Shown here: positions 34,221 through 45,403 of the stretch, one piece after another
How positions within the stretch are numbered: the stretch's first letter is position 1
How the letters are laid out: each line of letters starts with the position of its first letter
Assembly: GCA_020747015.1 (NCBI GenBank)
Contig: JAGTJM010000016.1
Location: forward strand, 662,094-726,093
Length of the DNA: 64,000 nt
Direction of reading: 5' to 3'
DNA from: Pyrenochaeta sp. MPI-SDFR-AT-0127
Taxonomy: Eukaryota; Ascomycota; Dothideomycetes; Pleosporales; Cucurbitariaceae
Notes under the pieces: model-generated
What the model was told of the DNA's origin: nothing
The model's database searches: none
Seen by the model: the letters and a program-made list of their open reading frames with translations, nothing else
Position numbers and translations under genes: made by a program

Positions 34221-37200
34221 ATGCCTTCGCGACTCTTCCCTCGCCGCGACTCGAGCGCGACGGAGCCGCAGCTGCCCTTCACGGGCGACAGCGTGCACGA
34301 CGCCGACTTCGCCCACGACCACGCCCACGCAGAAAACGGAGCCCAGTCGCTGCCACGCCGCATCAGAGCCCACTCCATCTCGTCCAACCCCCTCGCCGGC
34401 TCCTTCACGCGCAATCCCATCCGCTCCTTTGCCCACCAGACGTCACATGGCTTTGTTGGTCCGCAATTGCTCTTTCCTGTCTGCTGCCCCACGCTAACCG
34501 CCCGCTCTCTCCAGACCCCCCGCAGTACTCGTCGCAAGGCGTCCGCGAGAGGAGCTCCCAATTGGCCTCGTACGCCCTCGATTCGGACGAGTACCAGGTG
34601 GCAGACACGGAGCCGACGCCCGCCCGGCCCTCTGGCCTCCTCACCGAACACAGCGACGGCCGCACCTCGTTCGACTCGGCCCGCTGGACGGACACGATAG
34701 CAGAGGACAGCGAGGCCGAGACTCCCGAGACAGTCATTGGGCCGTCACCAGCAGACAGGAGCTTCTTCAGCCCCAAGCTGGCCGGCCGTGCTACCCCAAG
34801 CTCACGACTGCCCGATGTGGTGGTGCAGGACACTGAGCGGACGCCTCTGCTGCCCGTACCCAGACTGTCACGCCTAGACTCGCTGCCCAAGCAGAAGCCC
34901 CCCCACAGGCAGCCAGTGGACCTGGCATCCGCGTCCGCGCCCAGTCTGCCCGCTCGTGTGAAGACAACATTAGCGACGGGCCGAGCACATGTGCGGGCTC
35001 TCGGCCGATCCTTGACCAGCCCAAAGACGTACACCAAGGATGCTCTTGTTTCTGGCGCGCTGCAAGGGCTGCAGATTTCATCTGCCGTATTCCTTGGCCT
35101 CCTCCTGAACCTGCTAGATGCGCTGTCCTACGGCTACATTCTCTTTCCCCTCGGCTCGCCCGTGTTCAGCCAGACGGGCCCCGATGGCATCTCCATCTTC
35201 TTCGTGAGCTGCATCGTCTCCCAGCTCTGCTACTCCCTCGGACTGTCCGTCTTCAAGGGAGGTGTTGGCTCCGAGATGATTGAGGTTGTGCCATTCTTCC
35301 ACAAGATGGCATACTCGATCATGGATAGAATGGAGGATGCGCCCCCAGAATCCGTAATTGCCACCACTATTGTGGCCTACTGCTTGAGCTCCATATTGAC
35401 GGGCATCATCTTCCTGGCCCTTGGTGGCTTCAAACTAGGCAACTTGGTCAGCTTCTTTCCTAGACACATTCTTATCGGATGCATTGGTGGTGTGGGCTTC
35501 TTCCTCGTCGTCACCGGTTTCGAGGTGTCAGCGCGTCTCGAAGGCAGCCTCAACTATGATCTTCCTACCTTGCACAAACTCTTCTCTTCTGATACCTGGT
35601 ATCTTTGGATGCTCCCCCTCACCCTCGCTATTGTCCTCATGGTTCTTCCACGGTTGGTTAAGAACCCAACTGCCAAACCATACATTCTGCCAGGCTTCTT
35701 CATTGCCGTCTTTGCCATCTTCTACGTCGTAGTCAAAGGTATAATGCACAAGGACCTTGAGGTCATGCGAAAGGCAGGTTGGATATTTGAGCAGCCAGAG
35801 GTTGGCGTCAAATTCTACAGGTTCTACTCATACTTCAGTAAGCAGTCCTTCCCCACTGGCACGATGCTGTCATACTTACGGTACTTTAGAGTTTGGAAGT
35901 GTAGATGGAGCAGCCCTTGCAAGCACCATTCCGACCATGTTTGCCTTGTCGTTTTTTGGCATCATTCACGTGCCCATCAACGTCCCAGCCCTGGGTGCTG
36001 CGGTGAAAGAAGATAATCTTAACGTGAATCGAGAACTGATAGCCCACGGTATCTCTAATACTTTGTCCGGGCTCTTGGGCAGCATTCAGGTATAAGCTTC
36101 GCCCGGTTTGCTCCAAAGATACGACTAACATTGTCATTAGAACTACTTGGTCTACGCCAATAGCGTCATGTTCATCAACAATGGTGGCGACAGTCGGACC
36201 GCAGGCGTACTGCTTGCTGTTGCGACGGCTGCGGTCTGGGTCGCTGGGCCGGCTCTGATTGGATACATCCCAATCTGCCTCGTTGGCGCCCTCATCTTCT
36301 TACTTGGTATCGATCTCATGAAGGAAGCTCTGTGGGATACCTTTGGCAAGTGCCATAACCTAGAGTACCTGACTATTCTTGCCATTGTCCTCATCATGGG
36401 CATCCACGACTTCGTTGTTGGTATCCTTGTCGGCATCGTCCTCGCGTGCGTAAGTTACGTCGTGCAGAGCTCTCGTCACCCAGCCATCAGAGCATCGTAC
36501 AGCGGCGTTGTTGCCGAGTCAACCGTTCGGCGCCCTCCAGCCGATACCCGTTACTTGAACAAAGTTCGGGGCCAAGTTCGTGTCATCAAACTGGGCGGCT
36601 TTCTTTTCTTTGGCACCATCGTGTCGGTAGAGGAGTATATGCGGTCTTTTATTGATGACGAAAACTACGAGAAGCATCCTGTGAGCTTCATCGTTGTTGA
36701 CTTTGCGCATGTCACGGACGTGGACTTTTCCAGCTCAGAAGGCTTTCAACGCATCAATCGCATTTTGAACCGCAAGCATGTCAAAATGATCCTTTCCGGA
36801 GTTTCATTCGCAAATGAAGTTGGACGCGCCCTCCAAAACGTTGGGTTACTGGATGTCGAAGAGGATGACGATGATTGCCCTCCCCCACAAGTCTTTGAGG
36901 ATCTCAACACAGCACTGGAGTCCTGTGAAAATGAGTTACTAGAGGTATTTCACAGGCATTGCAATATGCATAGCTCGAAGCGCCAACAAACCACCCCACC
37001 AATGTCCATCACCGGCTCCAAAGGTCTACCGACTGAGCAGATTGCTACTGGCGGCTCGCCGACCTCTTCGTTTGGCGCTAGCTCGTTGAATCCCGTCTTT
37101 GCATCGCCTCGCCGTGGTGCCCGCCTCATCGCGGCGCGATCAACCATGCGCGAAACCGGCGACGACTCGCTCTCGATTCCTGACACTTCATCTGAAGGGC

Positions 37201-37691
37201 CCACACCATCCATACAGTCAGCCCCGTCGAGATGGAAGAATTTCGCTCAACCACTCAAAATCATCCTTCAAACTTTCGAAGACGTCTCTCCCAAGAATGA
37301 AGACTTCTGGCACGTTCTCGCCCCCTACTTTGACCGCAAGGAATACCCTGCCGGTACTGTTCTTTATTCGCGTGGTGACGATCCTGATGGCTTTTATATC
37401 CTCGAAAAGGGCCGCTTCAGAACAGAGTACGAGCTAGACCAAGGCTCCTTCTTCGAAGTGATTCTTCCGGGCACAACGTGCGGCGAACTTCCTTTCTTCT
37501 CGGAAACGGATCGCACGGGCACGGTGGCAGTGGAAAATGACTCAATCGCGTGGTTGCTTACAAGAGAAAAATATAGGGAGCTGGAGAGAAAAGATCAAGA
37601 AGTCGCAAGGGAGTTACTGAAGGTAGGGCTCAAGTTGACCAAGGAGAGAATGGATGCTATTACAAGCTATGTGCTTGTAACTGCTTCATAG
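34221..37691 (+). CDS. VSB1: Vacuolar SulP-family carrier with STAS and cNMP-like domains
   Basis: Four exons (34221-34458, 34515-35837, 35890-36089, 36141-37691) encode 1103 residues. A disordered N-terminus of ~250 residues leads to the SulP transmembrane core (about 258-710) with SGALQGLQISSAVFLGLL, SEMIEVVPFFH and the phrase FGIIHVPINVPALG. A STAS domain follows (about 730-860) and then a cyclic-nucleotide-binding-like domain (about 975-1085) with YPAGTVLYSRGD and CGELPFFSETDRT. This three-part layout is that of yeast YGR125W/Vsb1, implicated in vacuolar basic amino acid uptake, rather than plasma-membrane sulfate permeases. The first donor (34459) is a weak gtccgc chosen because it restores the frame; other junctions are firm. 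Confidence 0.9.
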
Positions 37692-38511
37692 GGGAGATGA
37701 GTCCACAGCCGTCGCTTCCCCGCCGCGGCCTTGTGGACACGGAAACATATTTGTCGGCATTGCCATTTTGCATAGCGGGTGGCTGTTTGTCTTGTATGAT
37801 GCGAGCTGGGTGCTGTGTGTACGACATGAATAATCTGACATAATCTGAGACCCCCGCCGACCGTTTGAGCGTCACATTACTGTGGTATGACCAGCTGAAA
37901 ATAGACAAGATTGCGCCAAATACATACGTGTAGTGCACTTGTCACAAGCCCTGATCCGTTGAACATACAACGCTACGAATACACGCCCTTCTCTCACAAT
38001 GGTCACCGTAAGCAGTCTTCAGCTTGCGTCTTAGCCTGCTCCGTACCTTTGATCCCTATTTCTTTCGACTGTAGTGTCGCTCGTATGGAGCATCCATGTG
38101 GCCTTCGTATCAATTCCGATTTCTTACCTCAAGTCTCATTTAACTTTTCCCACTCATTTTGCGTTGCTGGGGTCAGAATCTCGCGTTTACATTATCCATG
38201 TAAAGTGTTGCCGCTGTTTCTATTTTGGCTGCATCGCGAATTGGGCAAGGATGGACGGGAACAGATTTGGTGGCTGAATTAGCGCACCGCAAACCCAATA
38301 GCATCTGGCAAACCCCAGCCACGCGAGCCTTTAGCTGGCTGCATGTTCTGGCTCCTCCAGCACAGCCCTGGACCACGATGGGGAGTTCCAAGCGTGCGGC
38401 TGATGCGCGTTGGGCCTGTTCAACTGCCTTAAACCACTGATCCGCAGCCACCGCGCTGGAAGATCTGACACTTCTCCCACGAACACCCTGCTTCGGTCGA
38501 AATACCTCAAG
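37692..38511. other. Intergenic
   Basis: 820 bp lie between two plus-strand genes. No gene was recognised; short frames on both strands are unsupported. It probably contains the promoter of the 38512 gene. Confidence 0.4.
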
Positions 38512-39671
38512 ATGGGCGTCCTAGCCAAAGCCGCTGTGATGATCGCGTCGTGGGGTGTCGCGAGAGTGGGCGCCGGCCCTGCACCTGCACCAGAACCCGT
38601 AATCACGCCCGCTGCCATTCTCCCTCGAGCGACCACGCGGACGTTGGGATGGTATTCAGATGGGCAGATGTCAGGCGAGACGATATGTACGCTTCAGCTT
38701 CCGGGGAACGAGTGAGGCACAAGGCTAACCAATACGAAAAGATGCGCCATGGGTCTTTGATGCAGACACAACCACATACACCTCTCGCGGCAATTACTTC
38801 CGACGATGTATAGTTTCGGCAAGCTGTGTCATGTACACGGGCTGCTCGAATGGGTTCATGATGGCAGAGAGCACTTCATCTTACTGGTACGCGAAACCAT
38901 GCGATTACTGCACACCAGCCCAGGACTGACACGGCGTAGTGGAATCAGTGGTGCCACAGGGGGAACAGCCTCAAACTATTGTAGTAATCATGTGTTGCTC
39001 CCAACAGTAGGTGCGGCAGGCGGACTTAGTTGGTATTGGTGCGACTCCGCGCCGCTCACAGGACTCACTTTTTACGCCCAACAGCCTGCACAACCTAGTA
39101 GGGATATCTCACCCATAGTATCGAGCACCTGCTGACTAGTGTAGCGCTTACCGCAGCATCGAGTAGTCGCAGCAGACTAACGGCCACGAGCACATCAGCC
39201 TCAGACTCGACAAGCCATTCGCCGACTCCCACACCCACAATTCCGGTAGACAACAGCGACAATGGCAGTGGCACACCGGTAGGCGCAATAGCAGGAGGCG
39301 TAGTAGGCGGCGTGGCAGTCCTGGCAGCGATTGCATTTGCCATTCTCTGGATGATGCGCCGGGACAGGAAGAAGAAAGAATCCGCCAAGGCCTACCAGTC
39401 CGCCCCCCTCATCGGTGCACACACATCCTACCAGCAGAGCCCAGGCTATCCACCACAAGCCGACTACTATGCGACCACCGCGTATCAGGACAATGAGCAG
39501 AAACCACAGGGCGTCGCACATCAAGGCTATTACCCGCAGTCGTACCCCCTGACACCATACAGTCCACATGCGTCGCAACAATACCCTCTGAGTCCACCGC
39601 CACAGGAACTAAGCGCGCCTGTGGTGTTTCCACCTCAGGAGTTGCCCGCTCAACAACGATCACCAAAGTAA
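38512..39671 (+). CDS. Cysteine-rich single-pass cell-surface protein
   Basis: Four exons (38512-38686, 38742-38886, 38940-39097, 39145-39671) encode 334 residues. A hydrophobic N-terminus (likely signal peptide) precedes an ectodomain with about seven cysteines, including RRCIVSASCVMYTGCSNG, SYCG and YWCDSAP. A Ser/Thr/Pro-rich stalk follows, then one transmembrane helix starting GAIAGGVVGGVAVLAAIAF (about 207-231), a basic stop-transfer RRDRKKK, and a ~100-residue Tyr/Gln/Pro-rich cytoplasmic tail. The architecture is common in ascomycetes and recalls wall-stress sensors of the Wsc/Mid2 type, but the cysteine pattern is not a WSC domain I recognise. Introns of 55, 53 and 47 nt have GT-AG ends; the frame is kept only with these junctions. 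Confidence 0.75.
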
Positions 39672-40485
39672 CTTTTTTGTCCAGACCCAACACCGCATAG
39701 AACAGACGGATAGGACAGGAGAAACCATTAATTCTAAAATTGTGCGAATTCACGGCGCAAGGGTCGCGGAACAAGACAAGGCAAACTCGGGCTTGGGCCA
39801 CTGTACAGGATTGATAACATGGGCTGGAACATGACTTAACGAACCATTTTGTAGAAGTATTATTACTCAGTCTTACCCTTCAGCATTGTTAATATTGAAT
39901 AGTTGTATGTCGCTGTTTCACTCCTCCAGTGTTGTGCAAGAATATTGATTGTATTTGGCCGTTCACTATTGTCGTTACGAAGAGGCCAAGGTGCGCCTCT
40001 GTATAGTATTCTCTCGACAACATCGCATCCCTTCACCACCAGAACTATACCGCGCCACAGGCCCTCGAACTGAAAACAGGAACTCTATGACTAGCAATGG
40101 GCAACCACAACGGCACAATTTGATTCGCATCAAGAGATTCAACTGTAACCCGTTTTCTTCTACGATTACATGAGGGACCTTGCCTGGGTACTGCGCCGCA
40201 CTAGTGAAGCAGCTCCTCTTCAACGTACAGGCGGGGAAGCATCCTGACTTGGTAGCTACCAATCACTTGAAGACTTCTTGCAAGCACCGTGTCTTGGTGC
40301 TTCGTTGCTGCCTAAACAGCGTTCCTGAACCCCACAACCGGTGAGCCCTGTACAGCGCATAGCAGTAAGTGCTAGCCCGCGTATAAGATGGCACCCCGTG
40401 ATGCCGCGTCCATATCGCGCTCACTACTCTGTCACCAATTTCTTCGACATCTTTTACTACTACTCTCACCGGATCTGCAACCGTC
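39672..40485. other. Intergenic, upstream of rvt
   Basis: 814 bp lie before the rvt start. A TATAAG element at 40382-40387 lies about 100 bp from the start codon and could be a TATA box. No terminal repeats, target-site duplications or second transposon-type frame were seen. Confidence 0.5.
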
Positions 40486-43128
40486 ATGACGTCCGAATCC
40501 AAGTTTTTGTCGCAGACTCTCCAGTCTATCACGACTACCAAGATGCGTGAACAGAACAAGCGTCGAAAAAACTTCGAAGCCAACAAAGCAAAAATGCTGC
40601 AATCTGTTGCAGTCGCGCCCAACGATCGCACCCGACTCGAAGTGCTTCTCTCTGGGTTCAAGAACTTGTCCTCCACCAACAAAGGTGTGTTCTACGTCGA
40701 TGACGACCGTACCAAACAAGCTCATAACGTGGCCCGATATCTCGAGCAATCTCATTGCGACCCTTCCATTTCGTCTACTATCATCCAAGGCTTTGATCGC
40801 AATATTCGCCAGAAGTTGGACCAAGAAAGCCAGCGGTTCGACTTCGCAGACCTGTACTACCGCCTCCTAGGAGAATGGACAGATGCAGACAGCAAACCTA
40901 TGGAAAGATCTGAGAGGAAGGAGGAAGAGCTGGATGGCTCGTATGAGCATATTCAGAAGTACGATCTACAGAAGTTAAAGGATAAGTTTTCGAGTGTGGT
41001 ATTCACACCACTCGAAACAGACGAGATCGAAATTGAAAACTACCTCAGTGGCCTTTTCGGAGATGGCCATGCTCATGGCCTGCTTCAGGACATTCGAAAA
41101 GCCACTGCAGCTTTCGCTCGTGACTTCAAGGCTCGGGTGTCGCCTTTCAACCGCCTCGTTTTAAAACAGTGCATCAAGGCGCTTCTAAGCAACAGTCTCC
41201 TGAATGATGATGCGAAAAGCACTCTGTCCGATTTCATAACAAATGAGGTCGTATTGGACGAGATAGCAGACGTCCTTAATCTTCGCTTCGCTGATCTCGA
41301 TAATTGGTCGTGGCAAGTTGACGAAGGTATGTACTACGAGCCTCGCCGCCAAGTCAATGGCAAATATCGAATTATGATGGACATGGATATCCTCCAAGCT
41401 CTCTTTCTACATTACATTGCTGTGAGCTGGTGTGGGCACTTCAAATCCATATTCAGCCGATTGCCAAATGACGTCAAATTTTGGAAGGGCGCGAAAAAGA
41501 TGACAGAAGAAGAGAAAGGCCGGTATTATTACTTCATGGGCTCCCCTCCCTCTGCTGGCGTCACTACCAAAAAGCTAAGGACATTTCAAGACACATTCTT
41601 CATGTCGTCCATGCCTTCAACATTGGCCGATGGTGGTAATCCGTACAGGGAAGACATGGAAAACGTGGACGACGACACTAAGACTGGTCTTGGAATGCGA
41701 CAGATGTTTCTGCGACAACTGGCTACTGATGTAATCATTGGTCGCTCACTGCACGGCAAAGCAGCCGTCGTACAGTCGGACCTTCAGTGGTATGCCACTG
41801 GACTGCCTCATTCGACTCTCTTTGCTGTTCTCAGGTTCTGGGGTGTACCTGAAGATTGGAACACGCTATTCAAGAAGTATGCTGAAGCCCCCCTCCGCAT
41901 GACGGCCGTTCCAGGTGAAAACGTGCGTACCCGCAAGCGCGGTATTCCGATCACCGAAGCCTTTGAGACATTATTCGGGGAATGCGTGCTCCTTTGTATG
42001 GATGTCGCAGTCAATCGCCTTTCAAGTATGACACTGATACGATTCCATGATGATCTGTTCCTGTCTGGCGAGCCTTCTCAGTGTGCCGGCGCATGGCAGG
42101 TCATTGAGGGTTTTGTGAAAGTGCTTGGGCTCGACATCAATATGAGCAAAACTGGCTCGATATATCTTTGCGACAAGGGCAAGGACCCAGAACTACTCGC
42201 CAAGTTCCCTAAAGGGCCTGTCTGTATGGGCATGTTGCAGCTGAACGACGAAGGCAATTGGACTATCGATCAGAAGCAGGTTACAGCACATGTCAGGCAG
42301 TTGCAAAAGCAACTTGGCCAGTGTAACAGCATCATTTCTTGGGTCCAGACTTGGAATTCCTGTATGGGTCGGTTCTTTCAAGACACTTTTGGAAAGCCGG
42401 CAAACTGCTTTGGTCAGACGCACATTGACGCCATTCTCGAGACACACGCAAACATGCAACGCCAGCTCTTCGATTCGCATGGCGGCAGCGTAACAAACTA
42501 TCTCAGAATGCAAATTTTTGAGCGGTTTGGAGTGGAATCAGCGCCTGATTCATTCTTCTTCCTACCCGAAGACTTCGGTGGTCTAGGCGTAAAAAACCCG
42601 TTTATCCCATTCTTTGTCCTGAAAGATCAACTTCTCAAGAATCCACTTGATCGAATCACCAGGTTCCGCCAGGAGGAAAGCCGTACATATAAGCATGTAT
42701 CCGAAGAGTTTGTGGGCCTCCCGGACATAGAGAGACGCCGTCGCTTGAAGCAAGGGCTTGGGGACGACCCAAAACATATTTCAATCCTTGGAGAGAAGTT
42801 CTTTTCTTTCGAAGAATTCACTTTGCATCGCGAGATGTACTCTGACCACTTACTTGGTGCATTTAATGAGCTGATGCTCAAACCCAAAGCGCGAGACGTG
42901 CACCTGGCGAAAGAGATTGGGCCGTGGTTTGAAGAATTGTCGCACAGCCATGGCACAGGTTGGGATGGACTCAGTAGCGAGAATAGGTGGATTATGCATT
43001 TATATGCCGAGGAGCTGAAGCAGAGATTTGGGGCGCTGAGTATAGTGGATAAAAATATGCTGCCAAGTGGGATTATGAAGATGTTGAAGAAGAAGAAGAT
43101 CACATGGCAACTTGTAATTTGGGACTGA
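40486..43128 (+). CDS. rvt: Domesticated cellular reverse transcriptase-related protein (rvt family)
   Basis: An intronless 880-residue protein with a reverse-transcriptase core but no integrase, protease, RNase H or endonuclease. The basic N-terminus is predicted helical. RT motifs can be placed. Motif 3 (palm A) is VVQSDLQWYATGLPHS, with catalytic D432. Motif 4 is RKRGIPITEAFETLFGE (about 484-500). Motif 5 (palm C) is RFHDDLFLSG, with D522 and D523 and FHDD replacing YxDD. Motif 6 is LGLDINMSKT (K555), and motif 7 is near VCMGMLQL. A long insertion lies between the N-terminal RT part and motif 3 (about 290-420). These traits match the single-copy rvt genes described from fungi, bdelloid rotifers and some bacteria. 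Flanking genes are ordinary, and no element ends are visible. The biological role of rvt is unsettled. Confidence 0.9.
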   Translation: MTSESKFLSQTLQSITTTKMREQNKRRKNFEANKAKMLQSVAVAPNDRTRLEVLLSGFKNLSSTNKGVFYVDDDRTKQAHNVARYLEQSHCDPSISSTIIQGFDRNIRQKLDQESQRFDFADLYYRLLGEWTDADSKPMERSERKEEELDGSYEHIQKYDLQKLKDKFSSVVFTPLETDEIEIENYLSGLFGDGHAHGLLQDIRKATAAFARDFKARVSPFNRLVLKQCIKALLSNSLLNDDAKSTLSDFITNEVVLDEIADVLNLRFADLDNWSWQVDEGMYYEPRRQVNGKYRIMMDMDILQALFLHYIAVSWCGHFKSIFSRLPNDVKFWKGAKKMTEEEKGRYYYFMGSPPSAGVTTKKLRTFQDTFFMSSMPSTLADGGNPYREDMENVDDDTKTGLGMRQMFLRQLATDVIIGRSLHGKAAVVQSDLQWYATGLPHSTLFAVLRFWGVPEDWNTLFKKYAEAPLRMTAVPGENVRTRKRGIPITEAFETLFGECVLLCMDVAVNRLSSMTLIRFHDDLFLSGEPSQCAGAWQVIEGFVKVLGLDINMSKTGSIYLCDKGKDPELLAKFPKGPVCMGMLQLNDEGNWTIDQKQVTAHVRQLQKQLGQCNSIISWVQTWNSCMGRFFQDTFGKPANCFGQTHIDAILETHANMQRQLFDSHGGSVTNYLRMQIFERFGVESAPDSFFFLPEDFGGLGVKNPFIPFFVLKDQLLKNPLDRITRFRQEESRTYKHVSEEFVGLPDIERRRRLKQGLGDDPKHISILGEKFFSFEEFTLHREMYSDHLLGAFNELMLKPKARDVHLAKEIGPWFEELSHSHGTGWDGLSSENRWIMHLYAEELKQRFGALSIVDKNMLPSGIMKMLKKKKITWQLVIWD

Positions 43129-43460
43129 ACACTCCGCTGCTGTTTACTGAACACTATAGAATGGGGCAAAACGGATCAATGATTGAGAAAACATGGTTGT
43201 TCAGAGGCACGTAAACAATCGGTGATGTCATCAAGAATTCGCTTGTTGTTTCAGCCTCGGCTACAGTAACCCCATGAGGTGACATTCTGCGAACTTCATC
43301 TAGAAGGGTCTAACTTCACACTGAATGCTAACACACAATACCTAACTGGATCAAAACCTTCTATAGGACTTGACCACTTCGCCTGAAGCTGCAAATAACC
43401 CCACCATCACTCTCCACAGATTCACGATCTCACATACCAAAGTGCAACGTTGCAGCTTTC
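43129..43460. other. Intergenic, upstream of MFS gene
   Basis: 332 bp lie between rvt and the next plus-strand gene. Nothing specific was recognised. Confidence 0.45.
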
Positions 43461-44846
43461 ATGGAGCCCCATCCGAACGCAGGCGAGGACTCTCCTCTGC
43501 TCACTGGACATGCAAATCGCCGCACTAGCGTTCACGCAATCCCCACACTGGATGAGAATCATATCGCACAGCCAACCTCATCTAAGATGGGCACACGCCT
43601 TGCCTTTAAGATCGCAGCAGCCATGTACTCCTTCTCCACACTTGGACTCTTCAACTCTTCCATTGGCGCCATCCTCCCTCTGCTCTCACATCACTACCAT
43701 CTCACTGATCTACACGTCTCCCTCATCTTCCTTGCTGGGCCTATCGGCTACGTTGTTGCTGCGCAATGTAGCGATGCTATTCACTACCGACTTGGCCAAC
43801 TGGGGATTGCCATCATTGGCCCAATTTTCCTGATAATAGCTACAGTACTCATCGCCGCGCATCCAGCGTTTGGATTTGTACTGGTCGCTTTCGGAATCCA
43901 GGGCCTGGGCACGGGGCTTCTAGATGGCAGTTGGTGCGCATGGGCAGGAAGCATGGAAAAAGCCAATACGAAATCCGGATTACTCCATGGCTCTTACTCC
44001 ATAGGGGGAGCAGCGGGCCCCTTCCTTGTCACGGTCTTAATCTCAAGCCATAGGCCGTGGTATCTTTGGTACTACTACTTGGTGAGTCCCTGACCCCATG
44101 TTTCCGAGAAATGACTCACTAACGCGCTGAAGGCTGCACATTCTGTTGTAGGGCTTCTGATTCTTGGGCCTGCTTTCCGAAACGAAGACGCATCGGCATA
44201 TCGTCGAAGCAAACAGTCCAGAATCTCGCATGACAAGGTCAACACAAGAGCTATTTTCAACTACCGGGCTACATGGCTATGTGCGGTTTATTTTCTCGCG
44301 TATGTTGGCACTGAAACAGCCATTTCTGGATGGGTCGTTAGTTTTATGCTCCGTGATCGGAACGCGACCCCTTACATTGCTGGTCTCTCCTCCTCTGGTT
44401 ATTGGGTCGGCATGGCTATTGGGCGACTTATCCTTGGATTCGTAACCGACCGATTGGGCGTGCGACGTGCTACTGTGCTATTTTTCCTCCTCGCCATCGC
44501 AATCGAGGCTCTATTCGCCATCTTCTCATCACCAGTCATTGCAGTCACTTTGATGACACTGTTAGGTTTCGTGATGGGCCCTTTGTTTCCTTCGGGGGTG
44601 GTGGTCTTGACTCGTTTATTGCCAGCAGAGCTACACATTGCAGCTGTCTCTTTCGTCGCTTCTCTCGGCCAAGTTGGAGGTGCTTTCTTGCCCTTCGCCA
44701 TTGGGGCAGTCATTCAAAATCTAGGCATTAGGGTATTTCAGTACGCTATCCTCCTTCAGACATGCCTGTCATTGTTCGTGTGGTTTGGATTTGCGAGACT
44801 TAAACTGGAGACATTACATATGACTATCACGCGTCCTACTGATTGA
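43461..44846 (+). CDS. MFS transporter (fungal, Bsc6-like)
   Basis: Two exons (43461-44081 and 44133-44846) encode 444 residues with about 12 transmembrane helices. A ~48-residue hydrophilic N-terminus contains SPLLTG, an acidic dileucine-like sorting motif. The first half has FNSSIGAILPLLSHHYHL and the second half the A-like loop GRLILGFVTDRLGVRR, as in the major facilitator superfamily. WCAWAG and LLHGSYSIGGAAGPF resemble fungal members annotated as Bsc6-like or fucose/hexose-type permeases. The intron of 51 nt is phase 0 with a CTAAC branch site. The substrate is unknown. Confidence 0.88.
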
Positions 44847-45355
44847 AAAAGGTGGTTTATTCGATGAAATTTGGTAGTAAACATAACACAATCATAAGTT
44901 GAGAGGACACAGTCCTACTGGTGTTAGGTTGAAGTATATGGAAGCGGGCACAACAGAGTCTGATAGACGTGTGATGGAATAGAGATTGATTCAGGCCTCC
45001 AAATTCCTCCCATTCTGCGCCTTTACATCGTAGGGCGCTCACAGGCGAGGTGCAGCTGAAACGCACCCTTGCTAAGAGTCACGTGATGTAGGGCCTTCAC
45101 ACTGCGTATCGCAGTTGACCCACCTTCGCTATCGATGTGCTGCGGAATCTATGGAGATACTCTTACATACGGCAATATTCTACGACTTCAGCCGCACTGT
45201 ACTCTTAATGCAACGGTACATATTCTAGATGCGCGGTTCATCAATGGAAGGCAATTATTATAGTTGCATCACCCTCCCGCAGCCAGGAACTGGGCCACTT
45301 ATCGATGTTAGCATAAGAAATCAACTCCGCATCAGAGCTTCAAATTTCATCCGCC

Positions 45356-45403
<48 letters not shown>

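Noticed and set aside
40486..43128. LINE or group II intron origin for the RT gene
   Set aside because: No endonuclease, maturase domain, poly-A tail or target-site duplication is seen, and the motif layout fits rvt better.
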